Notes: generated from the sequence alone by a model not told the origin. 12,525 nucleotides of DNA from CAZGZD01 sp964530005 (GCA_964530005.1 CAZGZD010000025.1:1-12525); one strand, 5' to 3'. Shown: positions 6,548 through 12,525, counted from the first letter of the stretch. Made by a program: numbers and translations.

Positions 6548-8685
6548 TTCGGTTTTTTTACAGATATTTGCACCTTATTTTCTTTATAGTCCACGACTAT
6601 CTTGTCTTGCGACTTGATCTTACCCTCGATTATCTGAAGAGCAATCTCATCCACGATCAGTTCATTCACTGTACGGCGAAGTGGGCGTGCGCCATAGACA
6701 GAGTCAAAGCCCACGACCTGTAGATGTTTTTTAAGCCCATCTGTTGGTTCGAAACTTAGATTCTGTTTTTGCAAAAGTTCAGAGACTGCGGCGAGTTGAA
6801 GATCAACAATGCGAGCGATCATTTCGTTACTCAATGGATTGAAGATTACGATCGAATCAAGTCTGTTGACAAATTCTGGCTTGAAAAATGCGCGTACTGT
6901 ATCCATTATTTTCGTTTCTTTCTCGAATTCTTTAAATGAGGACGAAAATATCTCGCTACCTAAGTTGGATGTGAGGATAAGGATGGTATTTTTGAAGTTT
7001 ACTCGGCGGCCACGCCCATCAGTAAGATGTCCCTCATCCAGAATCTGGAGGAATGTATTAAATATCTGTGGATGGGCCTTCTCAACCTCATCAAAAAGTA
7101 CCACAGCATACGGTTTGCGGCGTACAGCCTCGGTAAGTTGTCCACCCTCGTCATATCCGACATATCCGGGAGGTGCACCTATAAGTCGTGCTACATTGTG
7201 TGCTTCTTGATACTCACTCATATCGATTCGGATCATTGCGGACTCATCATTGAAAAGTGCCCCAGCGAGAGCTTTCGCTGTCTCAGTCTTACCTACACCT
7301 GTTGGTCCCAAAAATAAAAATGATCCGATAGGTCGTTTCTCGTCCGATAAGCCAGCACGCGATCTTCGCACAGCATTTGCGATCTTATGAAGCGCATGGT
7401 CTTGGCCGATCACGCGGTTTTTCAACTCTTCCTCAAGGTTTGCAAGTCGCTCGGACTCGGAGGACAGAAGGCGAGTGGCGGGAATATGCGTCCATTTGGA
7501 TACAATTCGCGCTATATCATCTTCTGTTACCTCTTCTCTAAGAAGAAGCTCATCTGTAGGTATTTTTTTTATCCGCGCTTCTGCTTCTTTTAGCTTTTTT
7601 TCTATTTCTGGCAATTTGCCGTATTTGATCTTTGCCGCATCCTCAAGCAATGTGTCGCGCTCGGCTGTCTCAAGCTCAGCTTTTAGTTGATCTTGCTCAA
7701 CTCGCAGTTTTTGTAGACTTGATATTATTTCTTTTTGTTCCTTCCATTTGCTTTCCAGTCCCTCAAATTCTTGTTTCAGTGTATCTCGCTCATCTGATAG
7801 TGTTTTTTTACGAGTCTCTATTCCTTTTTCTTTTTTGAGTGCGGCAAGCTCGATATCAAGTTGCATGATGCGGCGCTTGATCTGATCAAGTCTTGTGGGC
7901 ATAGACTCCACCTCGATCTTGGCACCCGCTGCCGCTTCATCTATTAAATCGATGGCCTTATCTGGTAAGTTGCGATCTGTGATATAGCGATTTGAAAGGT
8001 TGACTGCCGCGATGAGTGCATCGTCGGTGATTTTGATACCGTGGTGCACCTCGTATTTTTCCTTTATACCGCGAAGAATAGTAAGGGAGTCTTCAGCAGA
8101 TGGTTCATCCACAAGTACAGACTGGAAGCGACGCTCCAGCGCCGGATCACGCTCCACGTATTGACGATATTCACGAACAGTGGTGGCACCGACTGCGCGC
8201 AAGGCGCCTCGGGCGAGTGCAGGCTTGAGGATATTACCAGCATCTACGGCACCTTCTGCTCCTCCTGCTCCGACGATTGTATGCAGCTCATCTATGAAAA
8301 GAATCGTCTTTCCCTCAGTCTTTTCGATCTCACTAATGAGTTTTTTAAGTCTATTTTCGAATTCACCTCGATAAGCAGCACCAGCAAGCAAGCCTGCCAA
8401 GTCAAGAGAGAGTACAAGTTTATTTTTAAGAGTGTCTGGTACATCACCATTTACAATACGAAGAGCAAGTCCTTCGATGATTGCGGTTTTACCCACACCC
8501 GGATCTCCAAGCAGCACTGGATTATTTTTGGTTCGGCGAGACAAGATTTGGATCACACGACGAATCTCCTCATCACGGCCGATCACAGGATCGAGCTTAC
8601 CCTTTTTGGCCAGATCATTGAGATTGATTGTGTATTTTTCAAGCGCCGGCCCTTCGTCTGTCGGCGGCTGATAGTTCATTTGCAT
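6544..8685 (-). CDS. clpB: ClpB-type protein disaggregase lacking the N-terminal domain
   Basis: Hexameric AAA+ chaperone that threads aggregated proteins with DnaK help. The 713 residues begin directly at the segment before NBD1; a usual ClpB has about 860 because of an N-domain of about 150 that is missing here. An in-frame TAA two codons before the ATG at 8685 shows that the gene is not simply mis-started. NBD1: Walker A GDPGVGKT (60-67), pore-loop Tyr105 in YRGEFE, Walker B ILFIDE (128-133), sensor GATT. A long coiled-coil M-domain at about 263-375, including KYGKLPEIEKKL, identifies ClpB rather than ClpA/ClpC. NBD2: Walker A GPTGVGKT (460-467), pore Tyr508 in GYVGY, Walker B VVLFDE (528-533), sensor-2 GARPLRR. 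No ClpP-binding tripeptide loop is evident. Expression should be heat-inducible through the CIRCE element upstream. Confidence 0.96.
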   Translation of the reverse strand: MQMNYQPPTDEGPALEKYTINLNDLAKKGKLDPVIGRDEEIRRVIQILSRRTKNNPVLLGDPGVGKTAIIEGLALRIVNGDVPDTLKNKLVLSLDLAGLLAGAAYRGEFENRLKKLISEIEKTEGKTILFIDELHTIVGAGGAEGAVDAGNILKPALARGALRAVGATTVREYRQYVERDPALERRFQSVLVDEPSAEDSLTILRGIKEKYEVHHGIKITDDALIAAVNLSNRYITDRNLPDKAIDLIDEAAAGAKIEVESMPTRLDQIKRRIMQLDIELAALKKEKGIETRKKTLSDERDTLKQEFEGLESKWKEQKEIISSLQKLRVEQDQLKAELETAERDTLLEDAAKIKYGKLPEIEKKLKEAEARIKKIPTDELLLREEVTEDDIARIVSKWTHIPATRLLSSESERLANLEEELKNRVIGQDHALHKIANAVRRSRAGLSDEKRPIGSFLFLGPTGVGKTETAKALAGALFNDESAMIRIDMSEYQEAHNVARLIGAPPGYVGYDEGGQLTEAVRRKPYAVVLFDEVEKAHPQIFNTFLQILDEGHLTDGRGRRVNFKNTILILTSNLGSEIFSSSFKEFEKETKIMDTVRAFFKPEFVNRLDSIVIFNPLSNEMIARIVDLQLAAVSELLQKQNLSFEPTDGLKKHLQVVGFDSVYGARPLRRTVNELIVDEIALQIIEGKIKSQDKIVVDYKENKVQISVKKPN

Positions 8686-8694
8686 AAATTATTT

Positions 8695-8709
8695 TAGCAA
8701 TTTTTGCTA
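8695..8709 (-). other. Small hairpin in the clpB 5' leader
   Basis: On the minus strand TAGCAA and TTGCTA form a 6-bp stem with a 3-base loop. It lies between a Shine-Dalgarno-like GGGGAGG (8721-8715) and the clpB ATG at 8685. That SD-like run is 29 bases from the ATG, too far for normal use unless the hairpin shortens the distance. Confidence 0.35.
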
Positions 8710-8733
8710 TTCATCCTCCCCATATATAAATAA

Positions 8734-8762
8734 AGTATATGTCAAATTAGCAGACTTGTCAA
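8734..8762 (-). promoter_or_regulatory. Promoter of clpB
   Basis: On the minus strand: a perfect -35 TTGACA (8762-8757), a 17-base spacer and a -10 TATACT (8739-8734). The -35 lies in the 9-base spacer of the CIRCE element. The predicted start is near 8727, giving a leader of about 40 bases, the longest in the window. Confidence 0.8.
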
Positions 8763-8773
8763 TAGAGTGCTAA
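8747..8773 (-). promoter_or_regulatory. CIRCE operator (HrcA binding site)
   Basis: On the minus strand TTAGCACTC, nine bases, GTCTGCTAA. The consensus is TTAGCACTC-N9-GAGTGCTAA, so 16 of 18 arm positions match and the spacer length is exact. It covers the -35 of the clpB promoter and begins on the last base of the final yidD sense codon, including the yidD TAG stop. Known biology: HrcA binds CIRCE and represses chaperone genes until heat stress. Here it predicts HrcA control of clpB. Confidence 0.85.
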
Positions 8774-9006
8774 TTAAGAGGATCATGGCCGCCCCGATTC
8801 CACGGGTGGCAGCGGACGATTCTCTTTAGCCCTATCCATAATCCTTTCGCAGATCCATATTTATCAACTGCTTGATATGTGTATTCTGAGCAGGTTGGAT
8901 GGAAGCGGCAGACCCCGCCCGTCAGATGCAGCGAGCGAAGTATAGCGGTACTATATGTGTGGGATTTTTGATAATTGCGAATGGCCGATAGGACAAGCTT
9001 TTTCAT
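8770..9006 (-). CDS. yidD: YidD, membrane protein insertion efficiency factor
   Basis: Small peripheral membrane protein that aids YidC/Sec insertion of membrane proteins. At 78 residues it is full length. It carries the family signature CRFHPTCSEY with Cys33 and Cys39, followed by KGLWIGLKRIVRCHPWNRGGHDP with Cys66. The N-terminal helix (MKKLVLSAIRNYQKS) fits membrane association. The start at 9006 is 7 bases after a -10 TATACT, so a leaderless mRNA is predicted. In many bacteria yidD sits beside rnpA/yidC; here it stands alone next to clpB. It diverges from trmD with only 21 bases between the two ATGs. Its stop codon lies inside the CIRCE element of clpB. Confidence 0.95.
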   Translation of the reverse strand: MKKLVLSAIRNYQKSHTYSTAILRSLHLTGGVCRFHPTCSEYTYQAVDKYGSAKGLWIGLKRIVRCHPWNRGGHDPLN

Positions 9007-9013
9007 ATACTTT

Positions 9014-9021
9014 AGTATACT
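9014..9021. promoter_or_regulatory. Palindromic bidirectional -10 element for yidD and trmD
   Basis: AGTATACT is its own reverse complement and gives a TATACT -10 on both strands (plus 9016-9021, minus 9019-9014). The trmD ATG lies 6 bases beyond it on the right and the yidD ATG 7 bases beyond it on the left. No convincing -35 is found 15-19 bases upstream on either strand. Both transcripts would start at, or next to, the A of ATG. Confidence 0.65.
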
Positions 9022-9027
9022 ACTTGT

Positions 9028-9780
9028 ATGAAAATTACGATCATTACGCTGTTTCCGGCGATGCTAAGAGGGTTTTTTGAAGAAAGTATTATCAAGCGTG
9101 CGGTTGATACAGGACACGTTGTGATCGAGGTAGTGAATCTGCGCCACTACGCCACCGATGAGCGGGGCACGGTGGATGATCGACCATACGGTGGTGGGGC
9201 AGGGATGGTACTAAAAGTTGACGTGATAAATCGGGCTTTAGATGAATTGAAAAATAAAGACTCAAAAGTTATCCTCACCTCAGCTCGAGGAAAAGTATTT
9301 AATCAAAAAAAAGCTCAGGAGCTATCAAGTCTAGATCACATAGTCCTTATCGCTGGCCATTACGAGGGAGTGGATGAGCGCGTATATGACTACATTGACG
9401 AGGAGATCTCAATTGGGGACTTTGTGTTGACCGGCGGCGAGATCGCTGCCGCGGCAATCGCTGATAGCGTGGTGCGACTTATTCCCGGAGTGCTCAAAAA
9501 AGAAGACGCCACAGCCAATGAGAGCTTTTTTGAGTTTGATATTGATGAGCTTATTAGCATTATTGGTGAACACAAATCGTTGGCAAGTCTCAAAAAGCAG
9601 GGTGTTAAAAAAGTCCAGCTCTTGGAATATCCACATTACACAAGGCCAGAGGAATACGCGGGGGCAAAAGTGCCAAGTGTACTTAAGTCCGGAGACTTCA
9701 AAAAAATTTATGAGTGGAAAGTACAGCGGGCATTTGAGGAGACTCTAAAAAAGCGTCCAGATTTACTTTTGGTTGACTAA
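9028..9780 (+). CDS. trmD: tRNA (guanine-N1-)-methyltransferase TrmD
   Basis: SPOUT-class enzyme making m1G37 next to the anticodon with S-adenosylmethionine, which prevents +1 frameshifting. It has 250 residues. Motifs of the trefoil knot are clear: DDRPYGGGAGM (50-60), GHYEGVDERV (110-119), ISIGDFVLTGGE (127-138), RLIPGVL (150-156), and LEYPHYTRPEEY in the C-terminal part. Two differences from E. coli TrmD stand out. The interdomain lid has about 28 extra residues before LEYPHYTRP. The catalytic Asp169 region (TEDSF) reads ANESF, placing Glu at that site. The gene is outside the usual rimM-trmD-rplS setting. A leaderless start is predicted from the shared palindromic -10. Confidence 0.96.
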   Translation: MKITIITLFPAMLRGFFEESIIKRAVDTGHVVIEVVNLRHYATDERGTVDDRPYGGGAGMVLKVDVINRALDELKNKDSKVILTSARGKVFNQKKAQELSSLDHIVLIAGHYEGVDERVYDYIDEEISIGDFVLTGGEIAAAAIADSVVRLIPGVLKKEDATANESFFEFDIDELISIIGEHKSLASLKKQGVKKVQLLEYPHYTRPEEYAGAKVPSVLKSGDFKKIYEWKVQRAFEETLKKRPDLLLVD

Positions 9781-9800
9781 AACAATCCATTTGTTATTAT
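9773..9800 (+). promoter_or_regulatory. Promoter of the unknown anchored-protein gene
   Basis: -35 TTGACT (9773-9778) formed by the last codons and stop of trmD, a 16-base spacer, and -10 TATTAT (9795-9800). The ATG follows after 7 bases, predicting a leaderless mRNA. The gene may therefore be expressed independently of trmD. Confidence 0.65.
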
Positions 9801-9807
9801 TCACTTT

Positions 9808-10587
9808 ATGACAAGAAAAGAACGCGGCCCTGCTTCAAAAGCAAATCGACCTGAAGATCCAGGAAGGCGGAAATTACTTAAGCTTGCCGTATATGGGGTG
9901 TCCGCTGTTGCATGGGCTCCAGGATTAATTGCGCTTGGGGCTCTATTTCCTGGCCCAAGGCCAAAGATTGTCGATGGAGATCGCGAGTTGCTAGGGGATG
10001 ACCGTGAAGATATAGCTCACGTGATACGAAGTGGGTTTCGGCCTGATGTATTGCAAGCTCTGCATCTTGTATCTCGTCCAAGTGGGGATGCGATGAGGGA
10101 GCCATTGATGGAGACAATAGAGAGCGGAGATTTTACCACTGGGCGCCTCTTTGGAGCACAGCAAAGTATAGAAATCGACAGAGAAGATCGCGGTGAGGAT
10201 GGATATGTTTCGCGTTTTCTGATGCATGTACGGATAGATCCAGAGGTGGTACCACCTCAGCTGGCAAGATTATACATTCCTCATGAGGGAGAACCTTTGT
10301 TGTTAGATCTTTTACTTGGACCGAGACTGGAGGATGGAAGTGGTAGATTGACAAAATTTGGCATTTTTTTTGGACCAGGTGAGCCAGTTTTTTTAATCAT
10401 ACCAAAATTGTCTGATAAAGAGTTGCGGGTGAATCGAGATTTTGCATTCAAATTCCCAAGCCCTCCTCAATGGGTAGAGCATCCGCATCCAGATTTTGGA
10501 TTTTCGTATAGGTCCGGGCAGGAGGGAGTATACGAGTTCTCTGCTTCGGAGTATGGAGGACAGTCTTATATTCGATTTAACACATAA
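9808..10587 (+). CDS. Unrecognised exported or membrane-anchored protein with a twin-arginine-like N terminus
   Basis: I do not recognise this family. Of 259 residues, the first 25 are basic and hydrophilic, ending in RRKLLK (20-25). A hydrophobic stretch follows at 26-47 (LAVYGVSAVAWAPGLIALGA) and then Pro-Gly-Pro. This fits a Tat-type signal (RR-x-[hydrophobic]-L-K) or a signal anchor with the rest outside. The remaining 210 residues are soluble, acidic and proline/glycine-rich, and the whole protein has no cysteine. The second half looks beta-rich (SRFLMHVRIDPEVVPPQLA, LTKFGIFFGPGEPVFLIIP, EFSASEYGGQSYIRFNT). There is no lipobox and no catalytic motif I can name. It follows trmD by 27 bases but has its own promoter. 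It converges on the NUDIX gene with a 22-base overlap. Coding status is well supported by length, promoter and sensible composition; function is unknown. Confidence 0.85.
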   Translation: MTRKERGPASKANRPEDPGRRKLLKLAVYGVSAVAWAPGLIALGALFPGPRPKIVDGDRELLGDDREDIAHVIRSGFRPDVLQALHLVSRPSGDAMREPLMETIESGDFTTGRLFGAQQSIEIDREDRGEDGYVSRFLMHVRIDPEVVPPQLARLYIPHEGEPLLLDLLLGPRLEDGSGRLTKFGIFFGPGEPVFLIIPKLSDKELRVNRDFAFKFPSPPQWVEHPHPDFGFSYRSGQEGVYEFSASEYGGQSYIRFNT

Positions 10588-11084
10588 GTTTTGATTGCCT
10601 TGCGCATCTTCTCAAATCCTATCTCGCCGTAAGGCACTTTATCTCGATCAAACCATTTTGCATCCGATATATCATCAGAGACTATGATTGATTGATCTTC
10701 CGGAAATTTAGCGCTGAAGCCTAAGCTCATAGTGGTTTCGACTACTCCGCTGAATTCATACTTATCAACAAATGTGCCAAAGTAGCTTAGTTTATCAATA
10801 TCAATTCCAAGTTCTTCTTTTATTTCACGCCGGGCCGAATCCTCTGCTGTCTCTTCACCTATGTCTATAAATCCACCTGGAAGGTCGAGCGTACCTTTTT
10901 TAGGGTCGAATCTGCGCACAACAAGAAGTATCTGATTCTGATCATTCTCCAGTATGACGGCCGAGGTTGGGCGAGGATTGAGAAAGCGCTTATAGTCGCA
11001 CTTTAAGCAAATACGTAGATTAAAGTCTTCCTTTTTGGTTTCAGTTCCACAACGGGGACAGTATACAAGATCGATCTCCTCCAT
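10566..11084 (-). CDS. NUDIX hydrolase with N-terminal zinc ribbon
   Basis: Hydrolyses a nucleoside diphosphate linked to another moiety. The 172 residues start at the ATG at 11084. An N-terminal zinc ribbon is visible: CPRC (9-12) and CLKC (26-29), followed by the strand ILLVVRRF. The NUDIX box GGFIDIGEETAEDSARREIKEELGI-like region (about 70-94) has the REIKEE metal-binding core. The spacing from the Gly to the first box Glu appears to be six rather than the usual five residues. Zinc ribbon plus NUDIX recalls NudC-type NADH pyrophosphatases but the protein is much shorter and I see no clear NudC signature, so the substrate is unknown. It diverges from gltX behind a shared palindromic -10, and its start lies 6 bases from it. 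It overlaps the convergent upstream gene by 22 bases. Confidence 0.92.
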   Translation of the reverse strand: MEEIDLVYCPRCGTETKKEDFNLRICLKCDYKRFLNPRPTSAVILENDQNQILLVVRRFDPKKGTLDLPGGFIDIGEETAEDSARREIKEELGIDIDKLSYFGTFVDKYEFSGVVETTMSLGFSAKFPEDQSIIVSDDISDAKWFDRDKVPYGEIGFEKMRKAIKTYVLNRI

Positions 11085-11090
11085 CTACAT

Positions 11091-11100
11091 ATTATATAAT
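11091..11100. promoter_or_regulatory. Palindromic bidirectional -10 element for NUDIX gene and gltX
   Basis: ATTATATAAT is a perfect 10-base palindrome containing consensus TATAAT on both strands (plus 11095-11100, minus 11096-11091). Exactly 6 bases separate each edge from the ATG on that side (gltX 11107, NUDIX gene 11084). No -35-like sequence is visible at 15-19 bases on either strand. Leaderless mRNAs are predicted both ways. Confidence 0.7.
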
Positions 11101-11106
11101 GTCCTC

Positions 11107-12498
11107 ATGACAGTTCGTACTCGTATTCCACCATCTCCAACAGGTGAGGATTTACACATCGGCAATCTATATACTGCGCTCATAAACTGGACGTGGGCGA
11201 AGAAAAATAATGGGCAGTTCATAGTTCGCATAGAAGATACAGATCGTGCTCGGGAAGTCGCGGGGTCAGAGGAAAAAATCCTGTCAGCTCTCAAAAGATT
11301 TGGACTTGAGTACGATGAAGGACCAGATAAAATTGGTACATATAGCCCATATAGACAAAGCGAAAGACTAGATTTGTACAAAAAATATGCTGAACAGTTG
11401 ATCGAACAAAAATCAGCATATTATTGCATATGTTCAAAGGAGCGACTAGCAGAGTTGCGCGAAGCGCAGATCAAAAATAAGCAAGTGCCTCGGTACGACA
11501 AGCATTGTCTAAACCTTAAGCTTCAAACATCGGATGTACAGAAAAAAGATCATATTATAAGGCTCAATGTGCCGGAGAACGAGACAGTTCTTATTCCCGA
11601 CCTTATTCACGGAGAGATAAAGTTTAATACGAATGATCTTGACGATCAGGTACTTATTAAGTCCGATGGATATCCCACGTATCATCTTGCCAATGTCGTT
11701 GACGATCATCTGATGAAGATAACTCATGTAATTCGCGGCGAAGAGTGGATCTCCTCAACCCCTAAGCACATTTTGCTCTACAAAGCATTTGAGTGGGAGT
11801 TGCCACAATTTGCTCATACACCTCTTCTTCGCAATCCTGATCGGTCCAAGCTCTCCAAGCGTCGACATCCTGTGTGGGTGAGTTGGTATCTGGATCAGGG
11901 ATATCTACCAGAGGCGATCCTTAACTATTTGAGCCTCATGGGTTGGTCGCATCCAGACCAGAAAGAAATATTTGATCTTGAAGAATACGTACGTGTTTTT
12001 GATCTTAAAGATGTGGATACAGTTGGTCCTGTATTTGATGTGGTGAAGCTTGAATGGATGAATGGGGAGTATATACGAAAGATGAAGATTGAAGATTTAC
12101 AGCAGAAGATTGAAGAGTTCATTGGAGACAAATATGATAAAGAAATCGTGGCCAAAACAATTCCACTCGTTCAGGAGAGAATTAAGAAGTTCTCAGATTA
12201 TGTCCCACTTTGTGAATTTTTCTTCAAGCCACCTAAGCAGTATGATGTTAATCTGGCAGACCAAAAGGATTTGCTGCAGAAAATTTCTAAAGAACTTGAG
12301 AGAGTAGAAGAATGGACTGCGGATAAAATTGGAGAGGTTATGGTAGCTCTTGCCGATCAAGAAGGAATCAAGCACGGACTGTTTTTTATGGCCCTCCGAG
12401 TAGCCGTAACAGGTCGCAAGATCAGCCCCCCCTTAAATGAGTCAATGGAAATCTTGGGGAAAGAAGAGTGTGTGGACAGGATAAAAAAACTTATTTGA
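11107..12498 (+). CDS. gltX: Glutamyl-tRNA synthetase
   Basis: Class I aminoacyl-tRNA synthetase charging tRNA-Glu (and, in organisms relying on GatCAB, often tRNA-Gln). The start is the ATG at 11107, giving 463 residues. A longer frame from 11035 is rejected because the family N terminus VRTRIPPSPTG begins right after this Met and the -10 lies 6 bases before it. Motifs: PSPTGEDLHIGN (HIGH-type, His17), FIVRIEDTDR, a zinc-site region CIC (107-109) with YDKHC (130-134), DGYPTYHLANVVDDH, the VIRGEEW region, and KLSKR (248-252) in place of KMSKS. The helical C-terminal anticodon domain is present. The extra residue in PTGEDLHIG compared with PTGYLHVG is a variant I associate with candidate-phyla GluRS. 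Its stop TGA is the only TGA in the window. Confidence 0.97.
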   Translation: MTVRTRIPPSPTGEDLHIGNLYTALINWTWAKKNNGQFIVRIEDTDRAREVAGSEEKILSALKRFGLEYDEGPDKIGTYSPYRQSERLDLYKKYAEQLIEQKSAYYCICSKERLAELREAQIKNKQVPRYDKHCLNLKLQTSDVQKKDHIIRLNVPENETVLIPDLIHGEIKFNTNDLDDQVLIKSDGYPTYHLANVVDDHLMKITHVIRGEEWISSTPKHILLYKAFEWELPQFAHTPLLRNPDRSKLSKRRHPVWVSWYLDQGYLPEAILNYLSLMGWSHPDQKEIFDLEEYVRVFDLKDVDTVGPVFDVVKLEWMNGEYIRKMKIEDLQQKIEEFIGDKYDKEIVAKTIPLVQERIKKFSDYVPLCEFFFKPPKQYDVNLADQKDLLQKISKELERVEEWTADKIGEVMVALADQEGIKHGLFFMALRVAVTGRKISPPLNESMEILGKEECVDRIKKLI

Positions 12499-12525
12499 CT
12501 ACTACTGGACGACTTGCCCCTTGCA

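Noticed and set aside
8041..8697. 218-codon plus-strand ORF opposite clpB
   Set aside because: It mirrors the strongly conserved clpB NBD1 coding region, its translation resembles no protein, and it has no promoter.
8953..8998. -35 element for the trmD promoter
   Set aside because: Nothing close to TTGACA lies 15-19 bases before the -10; GGACAA at 8991-8996 is a poor match.
11035..11106. Longer gltX start 24 codons upstream
   Set aside because: It would lie inside the NUDIX gene on the other strand. The family N terminus and the -10 spacing both support 11107.
11085..11381. 98-codon minus-strand ORF inside gltX
   Set aside because: It is antisense to the conserved HIGH region of GluRS with no recognisable protein features.
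12496..12525. UGA read as glycine (as in SR1/Gracilibacteria), extending gltX past 12498
   Set aside because: No in-frame TGA occurs inside any other gene, and GluRS ends at the normal place with the standard code.
1..12525. Mobile element, CRISPR array, toxin-antitoxin or defence island
   Set aside because: No spaced direct repeats, transposase, integrase or terminal inverted repeats were seen; all genes but one are recognisable housekeeping types.
12499..12525. tRNA or riboswitch start after gltX
   Set aside because: Too short, and no tRNA arms or known leader motif can be made out.

Overview
The window reads as ordinary chromosomal DNA of a small-genome bacterium. It is densely packed, with no intergenic gap over about 85 bases. 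Genes are read with the standard code: all reading frames are intact, 11 of 13 stops are TAA, one is TAG and one is TGA. The protein flavour suggests a Candidate Phyla Radiation / Patescibacteria lineage, possibly Microgenomates-like. The signs are a GluRS with a PTGEDLHIGN signature, an N-domain-less ClpB, a small single-domain MGMT, an odd PGK and very short or absent 5' leaders. That placement is inference from sequence style, not from a marker-gene tree.

Layout, left to right. (1) The 3' part of a plus-strand aldehyde dehydrogenase of the succinate-semialdehyde type runs off the left edge. (2) A four-gene minus-strand operon follows, transcribed fba, fbp, gap, pgk from about 5776 down to 1285. 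Together the enzymes interconvert 3-phosphoglycerate and fructose 6-phosphate, and FBPase makes the module gluconeogenic. (3) Diverging from fba is a plus-strand pair: a HIT-family protein and a one-domain O6-methylguanine-DNA methyltransferase-like protein. (4) On the minus strand are yidD and then clpB, the latter behind a near-consensus CIRCE (HrcA) operator that overlaps the clpB promoter and the yidD stop codon. (5) On the plus strand are trmD and an unrecognised exported or anchored protein with a twin-arginine-like N terminus. (6) A minus-strand zinc-ribbon NUDIX hydrolase diverges from plus-strand gltX, which ends just before the right edge.

The most notable signal is in the promoters. 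Every transcription unit whose start is visible has a recognisable sigma-70-type -10 element, and six of the eight have the start codon only 6 to 8 bases after that element, so their mRNAs should be leaderless. Two divergent gene pairs (yidD/trmD and NUDIX/gltX) share one perfectly palindromic -10 block, AGTATACT and ATTATATAAT, with start codons placed almost symmetrically on both sides and no -35 element in either direction. The one-directional promoters (fba, HIT, clpB, the unknown gene) each have a good -35. This looks like a compact design in which one symmetric -10 drives two leaderless genes.

No tRNA, rRNA, CRISPR array, insertion sequence, phage gene or defence system was seen. I found no convincing intrinsic terminator. 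Convergent gene pairs overlap or nearly touch.
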